From the NCBI RefSeq assembly GCF_900113835.1, contig NZ_FOQV01000020.1, positions 1 to 38,839 on the forward strand: a stretch of DNA of 38,839 bases. The letters are read 5' to 3'. This document shows positions 23,419 through 33,520 of the stretch, piece after piece. The DNA is from Allobosea sp. OK403 (GTDB lineage: Bacteria; Pseudomonadota; Alphaproteobacteria; Rhizobiales; Beijerinckiaceae). How positions within the stretch are numbered: position 1 is the first letter of the stretch; each line of letters starts with the position of its first letter. Position numbers and translations under genes: made by a program. Below the pieces are notes generated by a model that searched no databases, was not told the DNA's origin, and was given only the letters and a program-made list of their open reading frames with translations.

Positions 23419-24744
23419 ATGAGCGACGCGGCAGCCTATCCGACGATCGTCGCCCTGTCCTCCGGCAGCGGGCGGGCCGGTGTCGCCGTCATCCGGATAT
23501 CCGGCTCGCAGGTTCGATTCGTGCTCGAAACGATTGCGGGCGGAATCCCCGAACCACGCCATGCCGTCTTGCGGCAACTGCGTGATGAGGCCGGCGAGGT
23601 CATCGATACCGGGCTTGTGCTGTACTTTCCCGCGCCGGCGAGCTTTTCGGGCGAGGATATCGCCGAGTTCCAGGTTCATGGCGCAAGGGCCGTCATTGCC
23701 CGTCTGCTGAACGTTCTGACGCAGCTGCCTGGGGTCAGACTTGCGGAGCCGGGTGAATTCACCCGGCGGGCTTTTGAAGCCGGCAAGCTCGATCTCGCCG
23801 CCGTCGAAGGTTTGGCGGACCTGATCGATTCGGAAACGGAATGGCAGCGCCGGCAGGCACTGCGCCAGATGACCGGCACACTCGGCAAGCAAGCGGCGGC
23901 GTGGCGGAGCCGACTGATCGAGTCGATGGCCCTGCTCGCCGCGGATATCGACTTTTCCGACGAGGGCGATGTCTCGGGGCCCCTCGTCGATGAGGCGCTG
24001 GCGATCGCAGCAGGCATCCTCACGGAGTTGCGCGAGGCTCTCGGCAGCTTTGCCATGGGTGAGCGCGTCCGCGAGGGCTTCATCGTGGTCCTCGCCGGCC
24101 CGCCCAATGCCGGCAAGTCGAGCCTGCTCAACGCACTCGCCCGCCGCGATGTCGCCATCGTCTCGGCCATGGCGGGAACGACGCGCGATGCGATCGAGGT
24201 ACGGCTCGATCTGGCGGGGTTGCCGGTCACGCTGGTCGATACAGCGGGTTTGCGCGAGAGTGTGGACGCGATCGAGGCTGAAGGCGTTAGGCGTGCCTTG
24301 GACCTTGTCGCGCGAGCGGATCTCGTTCTCAAGCTTCGGGCAATCGATTCGCCTCCGGATCGATTCGCCTCGATTCAAAAGACGCTTTGTGTGGCCACGA
24401 AGGCCGATCTGGTAAGCGATCTGGCAGGCCAGGCTTTGCCCGGCGAGATCGCGGTTTCATCTCAGACGGGCGCCGGTCTCGATGATCTGTTGGCGAGCAT
24501 TATTGCCGAGCTCGGCGCCCTCTCGCAGCCCGAACCGGCCTTGCTGACGCGTGAGCGGCACCGGGTCGCGGTCTCCGATGCGGTGCTTGCGCTGGAGCGC
24601 GCGAGCGATGCCCGGCACGGCCAGGTCGAGTTGCTGGCCGAGGAGGTTCGCCTGGCCGTGATGGCGCTGGAACGCCTGGTCGGGCGCATCGATGTCGAGG
24701 ATGTTCTCGACCAGCTCTTTTCCGGCTTCTGCATCGGAAAGTAG
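23419..24744 (+). CDS. mnmE: tRNA modification GTPase MnmE
   Basis: 441 aa. With MnmG it installs the cmnm5/nm5 group on wobble uridine 34. The N-terminal tetrahydrofolate-binding domain (about 1-115) shows IVALSSGSGRAGVAVIRISG and FSGEDIAEFQVHG. The helical domain is split by the Ras-like G domain with G1 GPPNAGKS at 227-234, GTTRD, and DTAG. The C-terminal FCIGK (437-441) contains the conserved catalytic Cys. The G4 motif reads TKAD rather than NKxD, a minor variant (AT-KADL). It is divergent from the DUF255 gene; mnmG follows after a parS-bearing 105-bp gap. Confidence 0.97.
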   Translation: MSDAAAYPTIVALSSGSGRAGVAVIRISGSQVRFVLETIAGGIPEPRHAVLRQLRDEAGEVIDTGLVLYFPAPASFSGEDIAEFQVHGARAVIARLLNVLTQLPGVRLAEPGEFTRRAFEAGKLDLAAVEGLADLIDSETEWQRRQALRQMTGTLGKQAAAWRSRLIESMALLAADIDFSDEGDVSGPLVDEALAIAAGILTELREALGSFAMGERVREGFIVVLAGPPNAGKSSLLNALARRDVAIVSAMAGTTRDAIEVRLDLAGLPVTLVDTAGLRESVDAIEAEGVRRALDLVARADLVLKLRAIDSPPDRFASIQKTLCVATKADLVSDLAGQALPGEIAVSSQTGAGLDDLLASIIAELGALSQPEPALLTRERHRVAVSDAVLALERASDARHGQVELLAEEVRLAVMALERLVGRIDVEDVLDQLFSGFCIGK

Positions 24745-24776
24745 CAAGCGGAAGGCGGCACCTTCATAATTTGGGC

Positions 24777-24792
24777 CGTTTCACGTGAAACG
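24777..24792. promoter_or_regulatory. parS: parS site (14/16)
   Basis: CGTTTCACGTGAAACG: a perfect 16-bp palindrome differing from the parS consensus only in the two outermost bases. It lies in the mnmE-mnmG intergenic gap. Confidence 0.85.
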
Positions 24793-24849
24793 AGGGCTCA
24801 TCGCCTTATAATCATTGACCCCTGGCCCGGGCTTCGCTAGCGAATCCGC

Positions 24850-26742
24850 ATGTCTCTTCCTGTTGTCGAAACGCGCTACGATGTGATCGTGGTCGGTGGC
24901 GGCCATGCCGGTGCCGAGGCCGCCAACGCAGCTGCGCGGCTTGGCGCGCGCACGGCACTGATCACGCATCGGCCGGAGACGATCGGCGTGATGTCCTGCA
25001 ATCCGGCGATTGGCGGCCTCGGCAAGGGGCATCTTGTCCGTGAGATTGATGCACTCGATGGCGTCATGGCGCGGGCGGCCGACCGGGCTGGCATTCAGTT
25101 CCGCATGCTGAACCGCCGCAAGGGCCCGGCTGTGCGCGGTCCCAGGGCTCAGGCGGATCGGAAGCTTTATCGTCTGGCTGTTCAGGATTTGTTAGCCGAA
25201 CAGGGCAATCTCGAGATCGTCGCCGGCGAGGTGTTCGATATCGCGATCGGGAACGGCCAGGTCGAAGCCGTGATTCTGGCGGATGGACGTCGATTCGCTA
25301 CCGGAACAGTCGTGTTGACGACCGGGACCTTCCTGCGCGGCTTGATCCATATCGGCGAGGCCAAGATTCCGGCTGGGCGTGTCGATGAGGCGCCGTCGCT
25401 GGGGCTGTCTGCGACCCTGGAACGCCATGGCTTCCCGCTTGGTCGCCTCAAGACTGGCACGCCGCCGCGCCTGGATGGACGCACGATCGATTGGGCGGCG
25501 CTCGAAATGCAGGCCGGCGATGATCCGCCTGAGCCCTTCTCGGCGTTGACCAGGGCGATCACCACGCCGCAGATTTCCTGCGGGATCACGCGCACGACCT
25601 TGGCGACGCATGACCTGATCCGCGCCAATCTCCATCGCGCGCCGATGTTTTCGGGCCAGATCGAGGGCCGCGGACCGCGCTACTGTCCCTCGATCGAGGA
25701 TAAGGTCGGTCGCTTCGGTGATCGCGACGGTCACCAGATATTCCTCGAGCCCGAGGGGCTCGACGACGACACGGTTTACCCCAACGGCATCTCGACCTCC
25801 TTGCCGGAAGATGTGCAGCTTGGTGTGCTCAAGACGATTCCGGGCCTTGAGCGCGCCACCATGCTGCGCCCCGGCTATGCAATCGAGTACGACTTCGTCG
25901 ATCCACGCGCCTTGAGGAACACGCTGGAGACGCGCGCCGTCCGCGGCCTGTTCCTGGCGGGCCAGATCAACGGCACGACGGGTTATGAGGAAGCCGGCGC
26001 GCAAGGGTTGTTCGCCGGTTTAAACGCTGCGCGCCGGGCCGGTGGCGCCGAGCCGACCGTGTTCGAGCGCACGACCTCTTATATCGGGGTCCTGGTCGAC
26101 GATCTGGTCACACGCGGCGTTACGGAGCCGTATCGAATGTTCACGTCGCGGGCGGAGTTCCGGCTGTCATTACGCGTCGACAATGCCGATGAGCGCTTGA
26201 CGCCGCTTGGCATGGAGCTCGGCCTGGTGAGCTCGCTGCGCCGCGACCATTTCGAAGCCCGGCGCACTGCCATCGCGCGGTTGCAGGCCCGATTGAGGGA
26301 TGTCTGGGTGACGCCGCAGCAAGCGGAGGCAGTTGGGCTTCATCTCAACCGCGATGGCCTGCGGCGAAGCGCCTACCAGCTGCTCTCCTATCCCGATATT
26401 GGGTATGAGAGCCTTGCGACGATCTGGCCGGATCTTGCCGATTTTGATCCGTCGGTTGTTTCACGTGTGACAGCGGATGCGGTCTATTCGGTCTATCTCG
26501 ACCGCCAATCCGCAGAGATCCAGGCCTATAAGCGCGATCAGGCGCTGAAGGTGCCGGAGGATCTTGATCTCGACGGCATCTCGGGCTTGTCCAACGAGAT
26601 CAAGCTGAAACTGAGCGCGGAGCGCCCGAGCGATCTCGCCCAAGCGGCGCGGATCGAGGGCATGACGCCTGCCGCTTTGACCCTGTTGGCGGCGCATGCG
26701 CGGCGTGGGCGTCGCCAGCGCGCTCCGGAACCGATCGAATGA
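24850..26742 (+). CDS. mnmG: tRNA uridine-5-carboxymethylaminomethyl enzyme MnmG (GidA)
   Basis: 630 aa. FAD-dependent partner of MnmE in wobble-uridine modification. The FAD-binding GGGHAG is at 16-21, followed by ALITHRPETIGVMSCNPAIG, a family signature, and GTFLRGLIHIGEAKIPAGR. LFLAGQINGTTGYEEAGAQG is the second signature region, and the C-terminal helical domain (about 550-630) binds MnmE/tRNA. A parS-like sequence is embedded at 26457-26472, where it encodes Val-Val-Ser-Arg-Val-Thr. The stop is 3 bp from the rsmG start, so the genes are co-translated. Confidence 0.98.
   Translation: MSLPVVETRYDVIVVGGGHAGAEAANAAARLGARTALITHRPETIGVMSCNPAIGGLGKGHLVREIDALDGVMARAADRAGIQFRMLNRRKGPAVRGPRAQADRKLYRLAVQDLLAEQGNLEIVAGEVFDIAIGNGQVEAVILADGRRFATGTVVLTTGTFLRGLIHIGEAKIPAGRVDEAPSLGLSATLERHGFPLGRLKTGTPPRLDGRTIDWAALEMQAGDDPPEPFSALTRAITTPQISCGITRTTLATHDLIRANLHRAPMFSGQIEGRGPRYCPSIEDKVGRFGDRDGHQIFLEPEGLDDDTVYPNGISTSLPEDVQLGVLKTIPGLERATMLRPGYAIEYDFVDPRALRNTLETRAVRGLFLAGQINGTTGYEEAGAQGLFAGLNAARRAGGAEPTVFERTTSYIGVLVDDLVTRGVTEPYRMFTSRAEFRLSLRVDNADERLTPLGMELGLVSSLRRDHFEARRTAIARLQARLRDVWVTPQQAEAVGLHLNRDGLRRSAYQLLSYPDIGYESLATIWPDLADFDPSVVSRVTADAVYSVYLDRQSAEIQAYKRDQALKVPEDLDLDGISGLSNEIKLKLSAERPSDLAQAARIEGMTPAALTLLAAHARRGRRQRAPEPIE
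26457..26472. promoter_or_regulatory. parS: parS-like sequence inside mnmG (14/16)
   Basis: TGTTTCACGTGTGACA: the left half and centre are perfect, with two mismatches in the right half. It is only 336 bp from the perfect parS, so it may be a secondary ParB site or a coding coincidence. Confidence 0.5.
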
Positions 26743-26745
26743 TTC

Positions 26746-27389
26746 GTGGCTGTTGATAAAAGCGACAGGGCGCATGCTTTGCGCTTGACGCCTGTTTCAC
26801 GTGAAACAGAGGAACGTCTGGCGATCCTTGTCGCCGAGCTCGAGCGCTGGCAGGCGGCGAAGAATCTGGTGTCTTCGGGCACATTGAAAGATGTCTGGAC
26901 GCGCCACATCGCCGATTCGCTGCAGCTTTTCGATTTGGCGCGCGACTCGCAGCGCTGGCTCGACCTGGGCTCTGGGGGCGGCTTTCCCGGGCTGGTGATC
27001 GGCATTTGCCTGGCGGAGCGGGGGGCCGGCGAGATCCATCTCGTCGAGAGCAACAGCCGCAAATGCGCCTTTCTGCGGCATGCCGCGCGTTTGACGGGCG
27101 CGCCGGTCAGGGTCCACAATGCGCGAATAGAGGATGCAGTCGGCGATTTTGCGGGCAAGGTCGATGTGGTTTGCGCGCGAGCCCTGGCGCCGCTGCCGTT
27201 GCTGCTCGACTGGTGCAAAGACCTGTTGAGAACAGGGGCCTTGGGGCTCTTTCCCAAGGGACAACATCTAGATGCAGAATTGACCGACGCGTCTAAATAT
27301 TGGAAGATTCAGGCCTCAACGGTTTCTTCCGTGACAGACAGCGCCGCGCGCATCCTGATGGTTCGTGCGGTCGAGAAGCGGGCCGATTC

Positions 27390-27393
<4 letters not shown>
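26746..27393 (+). CDS. rsmG: 16S rRNA (guanine527-N7)-methyltransferase RsmG (GidB)
   Basis: 215 aa from a GTG at 26746, 3 bp after the mnmG stop. It methylates G527 of 16S rRNA using SAM. The SAM loop LDLGSGGGFPGLVIG spans about 72-86; DVWTRHIADSLQL precedes it, and VDVVCARALAPLPLLL holds the catalytic-region pattern. Residues Pro16-Val-Ser-Arg-Glu-Thr21 are encoded by a perfect parS palindrome, so the protein's N-terminus is shaped by a DNA site. The stop overlaps the parA start (ATGA), linking it to the partition operon. Confidence 0.96.
26793..26808. promoter_or_regulatory. parS: Perfect parS site (16/16)
   Basis: TGTTTCACGTGAAACA, identical to the universal bacterial parS consensus. It lies within codons 16-21 of rsmG, about 8.8 kb from the predicted oriC and 0.6 kb upstream of parA. 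It is probably the principal ParB loading site. Confidence 0.95.
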
Positions 27394-28220
<827 letters not shown>

Positions 28221-28252
28221 CGGACGACGAAAAGACGAGAGAGTACAAGAGG

Positions 28253-29137
28253 ATGGCAATGGCCGAAGAACAGGGGCGCTCACGGCTCGGCCGAGGCCTG
28301 GCGGCGTTGATCGGCGATGTCGGCGAGGAAATCGGAGCGATCGACCGGGCGCGGGGGCAGAGGCGCGTGCCTGTCGAGTTCCTGCGTCCGAGCGCGCGCA
28401 ACCCGCGGCGCAGCTTCGGTGAGGACGATCTCGAAGAGCTTACGGCTTCGGTGCGCGAGCGCGGCATCCTGCAGCCGATCATCGTGCGCTCGATTCCCAA
28501 CATGCTCGATGCCTACGAGATCATTGCCGGTGAACGGCGGTGGCGCGCGGCCCAGCGTGCAGGCCTGCATGATGTGCCGGTCATCCTGGTTGAGGCGGAT
28601 GACCGTGAAGCGCTCGAAATCGCGATCGTCGAGAACGTCCAGCGTACCGATCTGAATGCGATCGAGGAGGCCGCGGGTTATGAGCGGTTGATCGCCGAGT
28701 TCAACTATACGCAGAACGACCTTGCACGGGTCATCGGCAAGAGCCGCAGCCATGTCGCCAACACCTTGCGGCTGTCCAAACTGCCGGAATCGGTGCGGAA
28801 GCTGGTCAGCGAAGGCGCGGTTTCGGCTGGCCATGCCCGCGCCTTGCTATCTGTTTCGGATCCGGAACTGATGGCTCACAAGATCATCGATGAAGGGCTC
28901 AGCGTCCGCGACATCGAGCGGATCGTCCAGGATGAATCGCGTGGCGAGGCCAAAAGCGTTCCAGGCAAGCCCAAGATCGACAAGGACCCCGATACGCGCG
29001 CGGTCGAGAAGGCTCTCGAGGAAGCGCTGGGGCTGTCGGTCTCGATCCAGCACCGGGCCAATGGCGGCGGCGAGATGAAGATCGGCTACAAGACGCTAGA
29101 GCAGCTCGAAGCGCTCTGCCGCCGATTGAAGGCCTGA
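28253..29137 (+). CDS. parB: Chromosome partitioning protein ParB
   Basis: 294 aa, start preceded by AAGAGG. The N-terminal RSRLGRGLAALIGDV contains the Arg-rich ParA-stimulating motif LGRGL. The CTP-binding/ParB-like nuclease-fold domain (about 38-130) has GERRWRA at 93-99 and ENVQRTDLNAIEEA at 127-140. The helix-turn-helix (about 152-175, QNDLARVIGKSRSHVANTL) reads parS. The C-terminal dimerisation domain ends in IGYKTLEQLEALCRRLKA. ParB spreads from the parS sites listed here as a CTP-dependent sliding clamp (family knowledge). It converges with holA, 65 bp apart. Confidence 0.98.
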   Translation: MAMAEEQGRSRLGRGLAALIGDVGEEIGAIDRARGQRRVPVEFLRPSARNPRRSFGEDDLEELTASVRERGILQPIIVRSIPNMLDAYEIIAGERRWRAAQRAGLHDVPVILVEADDREALEIAIVENVQRTDLNAIEEAAGYERLIAEFNYTQNDLARVIGKSRSHVANTLRLSKLPESVRKLVSEGAVSAGHARALLSVSDPELMAHKIIDEGLSVRDIERIVQDESRGEAKSVPGKPKIDKDPDTRAVEKALEEALGLSVSIQHRANGGGEMKIGYKTLEQLEALCRRLKA

Positions 29138-29202
29138 CTCGCGTAACTCGCGATCCAGGGGGTCATTTCCGATCCGACTGGATCGAGAATTGCGGGATAG
29201 CG

Positions 29203-30234
29203 CTAATCCCCGCGTGCTCCGGAGCGAGCGAGGCGGGCCAAGGTCCAGAGTGTGCGCACCGCGGCGGGCCGGGCGATATCGCCGTCCCGCCTGACGGCAA
29301 GCGTCGTGGCCCCCAGAAGCGAGATGGCCTCCGTCAGTTTCGGAGTCGTCCAGGCCGAAAGCGCGGCCTCCATCGCTGGGATGCGTGGAAACGGCAGCCG
29401 CATGGTTGCAACCACGTCCTTGACGCCGCGGCCGGCATCGACGCTCTGCCGGGATTTGAGCAGCGTCAGCGCTTGCCTGAGCACTGCGCCCAGCATGACG
29501 CCGGGATCGAGGCCCTCCCCGCTCAATTTCGCATAGGCAAGATCGAGCGCCGGCAGGCGCCCGGCGAAGACGGCGTCGACCAGAGCTGCCTGCTCGCGCT
29601 GGGCGGTATCGCCGACGACCGCTTCGATATGCTCGCTCAGAACAGCTGGATCGGCCCCGACATAAAGCAGCAGCTTCTCGATCTCGCGTCGCGATGTCTG
29701 CCGGTCGCCGCCGAGCAGCGCGGCGAGATGGTCGCGATTGACGCGGTCGATGGTCTTGCCCGCCGCGCGCAGCATCTCGTCGATCAGGCTGCCGAGATCA
29801 CGCGCGCCGTCACTGTAGCAGGGGACGGCAAGGGCGGATCGCGCTTTCTCGCAGGCGACGCGCAGCGGATTGCTGCGCTGGAGATCGCCGGCCTCGATGA
29901 TGACGATGGCGTCCCGAGACGGCGTCGCAAGCAAGGGCTCGACGGCAGCCGTCAGCAATTTGCCCGTAGCGGAGACGCGGATGGCGCGCCGGCCGCCGAA
30001 CAGGCCGATGGTATTGGCCTCGTCGACGAGCTTGAGCGGATCGGAGGCTATGTCGTCGCCGCTCATCCGCACGAGCTGGAAAGCGTCGTTGGCGTCGTCG
30101 ACATTGGCGCGCGCCAATGCGGCGGCGCGCTCCGAGACCAGGCCCGTATCGGGGCCGTAGATCAGAAACAGCCGCCAGGCCGGATCGGGCTTGGCCAGGG
30201 TGCGTTCGGCCTCATGCGCCTTGACGGCGGCCAT
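29203..30234 (-). CDS. holA: DNA polymerase III subunit delta
   Basis: 343 aa. Delta is the clamp-opening wrench of the clamp loader. The start MAAVKAHEAERTLAKPDPAW and RLFLIYGPDTGLVSERAAAL is typical of alphaproteobacterial HolA. The central part DLGSLIDEMLRAAGKTIDRV then LAALLGGDRQTSRREIEKLL matches the AAA+ lid, and VEAVVGDTAQREQAALVDAV leads to the C-terminal collar domain. It is last in the leftward leuS-lptE-holA operon (16 bp after lptE), the standard order in many proteobacteria. Confidence 0.96.
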   Translation of the reverse strand: MAAVKAHEAERTLAKPDPAWRLFLIYGPDTGLVSERAAALARANVDDANDAFQLVRMSGDDIASDPLKLVDEANTIGLFGGRRAIRVSATGKLLTAAVEPLLATPSRDAIVIIEAGDLQRSNPLRVACEKARSALAVPCYSDGARDLGSLIDEMLRAAGKTIDRVNRDHLAALLGGDRQTSRREIEKLLLYVGADPAVLSEHIEAVVGDTAQREQAALVDAVFAGRLPALDLAYAKLSGEGLDPGVMLGAVLRQALTLLKSRQSVDAGRGVKDVVATMRLPFPRIPAMEAALSAWTTPKLTEAISLLGATTLAVRRDGDIARPAAVRTLWTLARLARSGARGD

Positions 30235-30250
30235 GGCGGAGATTCTCGCT

Positions 30251-30814
30251 TCAGCCGGAGACCAGATCGGCGGCGAGTTGTCCCTTGATCAGCTGGGCCA
30301 GGCTCTTGGCCGCACGGATCTGGGCGTCGCGCGCGGCGCGCACCGTAGCGAAGCGCTGCGAGGAGCGCTCATAGGGTGCCCGCACCACATTGGTGCCCGA
30401 AGACACAGTCTCGCCCGCGCCTCCTATGCGCTTCACGGTCCATGTCGCGGTGGCGATCAGGACCGCCGAATCGGCGCGGCCGGTGTTGTAATCGACAGTG
30501 ACGACCTCGATCGATTCGGAGAGCTTGGCCTCGAAGCGCAGGCGCTTTTGAACGTCGGGTTCGCCGCCGCCATCGAGCTCGAAGGCGAGTTCATTGCGCA
30601 GATAATGGCCGGTCACTCCCGAAATTTGCGGGATCTCGACGCTCTTCAGCGCCGACTTGACGCTGCCGCCGACAGTGCTCGTGGTGTTCTCGGAATAGAG
30701 CGGTTGCAGGCAGCCCCCGGCGAAGGCCGTCGCCAGCAATGTGGCGGTCAGCATCATGCGGCGGGTGGGAACCGGCCGCGAGAGGGTCCGGTTCTGGGCT
30801 TCAGGCGACGACAT
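30251..30814 (-). CDS. lptE: LPS-assembly lipoprotein LptE
   Basis: 187 aa. LptE plugs the LptD barrel that inserts lipopolysaccharide in the outer membrane. The N-terminus has a twin Arg and hydrophobic stretch ending FAGGC, with lipidated Cys35, followed by LQPLYSENT, the usual start of mature LptE. A start at Met20 or Met21 would give a tighter signal peptide; the longer start overlaps the leuS end by 14 nt. Body: VEIPQISGVTGHYLRNELAF, then TATWTVKRIGG and YERSSQRFATVRAARDAQ. Sequence is poorly conserved in this family; the leuS-lptE-holA context makes the call safe. Confidence 0.92.
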   Translation of the reverse strand: MSSPEAQNRTLSRPVPTRRMMLTATLLATAFAGGCLQPLYSENTTSTVGGSVKSALKSVEIPQISGVTGHYLRNELAFELDGGGEPDVQKRLRFEAKLSESIEVVTVDYNTGRADSAVLIATATWTVKRIGGAGETVSSGTNVVRAPYERSSQRFATVRAARDAQIRAAKSLAQLIKGQLAADLVSG

Positions 30815-33425
30815 TCACGATTCTCCCGGGCACGACGATGATCTTCCGGATCTCCCGGCCGTCAAGCGCCTTGATGACGGCCTCGGAGGCGCGCGCGAGC
30901 GCCTCTACGGCCAGGGTATTCGCATCGGCGGGGACGGTCACCTCCGCGCGCTTCTTGCCGTTGATCTGCACCGGCAGCACGATGCTGTCGTCCTTCAGCA
31001 GGGTCTCGTCGGCAACAGGCCAAGCGGCCTCGCCGATGAGCCCCGGCTGCCCCAGCGCCTGCCAGCACTCCTCGGCGAGATGCGGCATCATCGGGGCGAC
31101 AAGCTGCGTGGCGATGATGGCGGATTCATGCAGCGCGAACGCGATATCAGGTGCGAGCGCGGCGTTTTCGGCAGCCGCGTCGAGCGCTTTGCCGATGGCG
31201 TTGGTCAGCGAATAGATATGGGCGATGCAGCGGTTGAAACCGAGGCGCTCGATATCGAGGCCGACCGCATGCAAAGCGCGGTGGCTGGCGCGGCGCAGCG
31301 TCAGGGCCTGCTCGCTCAGGGCAGCCGGCATGCCGGCGCTGTTGCCCGTGCGCTCGGCGATCTCGCCGACGAGCCGCCAGAGGCGCTGGACGAAGCGGGC
31401 GGCGCCCTGGACGCCCTCATCGGTCCAGATCACGTCGCGGTCCGGCGGTGAATCGGAGAGCATGAACCAGCGTGCAGTGTCGGCGCCATAGGAGGCGATG
31501 ATGTCGTCGGGATCGACGACATTCTTCTTCGACTTCGACATCTTCTCGATGGCGCCGATCTCGATCGGCGCGCCGGTATCGACATGGAAGCCGCGGCGTT
31601 CCGTGCCGTTCACCTCGATGCGGACATCGCCCGGCTCGACCCAGCTGCCGTCCTTGGCGCGGTAGGTCTCATGCACGACCATGCCTTGCGTGAACATACC
31701 GTCGAAAGGCTCGTCCAGCCCCGCATGGCCCGTCGCCTTCATGGCGCGGGTGAAGAAGCGCGAATAGAGCAGGTGCAAGATCGCATGCTCGACGCCGCCG
31801 ATATACTGGTCCACCGGCAGGAAGCGGTCGACGACCGGCCGGTCGGTCGGGCTGTCGATGCGCCAGGGATCGGTGAAGCGGGCGAAATACCAGGACGAAT
31901 CGACGAAGGTGTCCATCGTGTCGGTTTCGCGCCGGGCCGGCTTGCCGCATTGCGGGCAGGCGACATGCTTCCATGTCGGATGATGGTCGAGCGGGTTGCC
32001 GGGGCGGTCGAAGGAGACGTCGTCGGGCAGCTTGACCGGCAGGTCGGCGTCAGGCACCGGCAGCGTGCCGCAATCGGCGCAATGGATCACCGGAATCGGG
32101 CAACCCCAGTAGCGCTGGCGCGAAACGCCCCAGTCGCGCAGGCGGAAATTGACCTTGCGCGCGGCAACAGGGCTGTTGCCGCGCGTCTCGGCTTCCAGCC
32201 GGTGGGCGACGTCTTCTTTCGCCTCCGGAATGGTCATGCCGTCGAGGAAGCGCGAATTGATCATGCGCCCGTCATCGCCATAGGCCGTGTCGGTGATGAT
32301 GAAGCTTGCCGGATCCTGGCCCTCGGGCGCCACAACGGGCGTGACGCCGAGCCCGTATTTATTGACGAAGTCGAGGTCGCGCTGGTCATGGGCCGGGCAA
32401 CCGAAGATCGCGCCCGTGCCGTATTCCATCAGGATGAAATTGGCGACATAGACCGGCAAGGTCCATGATTTATCAAAGGGATGCACGGCGCGGATGCCGG
32501 TGTCGAAACCGAGCTTCTCGGCCTTGTCGATGTTTTCCTGGGCCGTGCCGGTGCGCTTGCAGTCCTCGATGAAGGCCTGCAGGGCCGGGTTGTTCTCGGC
32601 TGCCGCCTTGGCCAGCGGGTGGTCGGGCGCGATCGCCATGAACTTGGCGCCGAACAGCGTGTCGGGCCGGGTCGTATAGATCTCCAGCTCGTTGCGGCCA
32701 TAGGGATTCGATTCGAGAGCGAAACGAATCAGCAGCCCTTCCGAGCGGCCGATCCAGTTCTTCTGCATCAAGCGGACCTTGTCGGGCCAGCGCGTCAGGC
32801 CTTCCAGCGCGTCATGCAGCTCCTGGGCGTAGTCGGTGATCTTGAAGAACCACTGCGTCAGCTCGCGGATTTCCACGGGCGCGCCGGAGCGCCAGCCGCG
32901 CCCATCGATGACCTGCTCATTGGCGAGCACAGTCTCGTCGACCGGGTCCCAGTTGACCCTCGCGGTCTTGCGGTCGACCAGCCCGGCCTTGAGGAAGTCG
33001 AGGAACAGCTTCTGCTGGTGCTTGTAGTAGCTCGGGTCGCAGGTTGCGAGCTCCCGGCTCCAGTCGAGCGACAGGCCCATGGACTGCAGTTGCGTCCGCA
33101 TCGTCGCGATATTGGCGTAGGTCCATTCGCGCGGATGGACCTTGTTGGCCTTGGCGGCGTTCTCGGCCGGCAAGCCGAAGGCGTCCCAGCCCATCGGATG
33201 GAGCACGGCGAAGCCCTTGGCGCGCTTGTAGCGCGCGACGACGTCGCCCATCGCGTAATTGCGGACATGGCCCATATGAATGCGGCCCGAAGGGTAGGGA
33301 AACATCTCGAGGACATAGTAGCTCGGGCGCGGATCGTCGTTGCGGGTCTCGAAGAGCTTGCGCTCCTCCCAGACACGGCGCCATTTCGGCTCTGATTCCT
33401 TGGGATTGTAGCGTTCGACGGCCAT
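30801..33425 (-). CDS. leuS: Leucyl-tRNA synthetase
   Basis: 874 aa from the ATG at 33425 (a TTG 12 nt further upstream is unlikely). Class I synthetase. The HIGH-type motif HMGH (50-53) lies in FPYPSGRIHMGHVRNYAMGD; KMSKS is at 628-632 in EKMSKSKKNVVDP. The CP1 editing domain (about 225-420) includes EIYTTRPDTLFGAKFMAIAP with the conserved Thr-rich editing loop. A zinc-knuckle-like pair, CADCGTLPV and CPQCGKP, is in the ZN1 insert. The C-terminal tail ends RKIIVVPGRIVNVVA. It heads the leuS-lptE-holA operon and is divergent from yggS. Confidence 0.99.
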   Translation of the reverse strand: MAVERYNPKESEPKWRRVWEERKLFETRNDDPRPSYYVLEMFPYPSGRIHMGHVRNYAMGDVVARYKRAKGFAVLHPMGWDAFGLPAENAAKANKVHPREWTYANIATMRTQLQSMGLSLDWSRELATCDPSYYKHQQKLFLDFLKAGLVDRKTARVNWDPVDETVLANEQVIDGRGWRSGAPVEIRELTQWFFKITDYAQELHDALEGLTRWPDKVRLMQKNWIGRSEGLLIRFALESNPYGRNELEIYTTRPDTLFGAKFMAIAPDHPLAKAAAENNPALQAFIEDCKRTGTAQENIDKAEKLGFDTGIRAVHPFDKSWTLPVYVANFILMEYGTGAIFGCPAHDQRDLDFVNKYGLGVTPVVAPEGQDPASFIITDTAYGDDGRMINSRFLDGMTIPEAKEDVAHRLEAETRGNSPVAARKVNFRLRDWGVSRQRYWGCPIPVIHCADCGTLPVPDADLPVKLPDDVSFDRPGNPLDHHPTWKHVACPQCGKPARRETDTMDTFVDSSWYFARFTDPWRIDSPTDRPVVDRFLPVDQYIGGVEHAILHLLYSRFFTRAMKATGHAGLDEPFDGMFTQGMVVHETYRAKDGSWVEPGDVRIEVNGTERRGFHVDTGAPIEIGAIEKMSKSKKNVVDPDDIIASYGADTARWFMLSDSPPDRDVIWTDEGVQGAARFVQRLWRLVGEIAERTGNSAGMPAALSEQALTLRRASHRALHAVGLDIERLGFNRCIAHIYSLTNAIGKALDAAAENAALAPDIAFALHESAIIATQLVAPMMPHLAEECWQALGQPGLIGEAAWPVADETLLKDDSIVLPVQINGKKRAEVTVPADANTLAVEALARASEAVIKALDGREIRKIIVVPGRIVNVVA

Positions 33426-33520
33426 GATAACGGGCAATTCTTGCGTGATCGGATGAGCCCGGACTAGGACACCATTGCAGCCACGCGGTCAACGCCGCAC
33501 AGGGCATGAAGGGACTACCG

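Noticed and set aside
29138..29202. GATCC-N4-GGATC hairpin between parB and holA as a terminator
   Set aside because: The stem is only five base pairs and has no T-run on either side.
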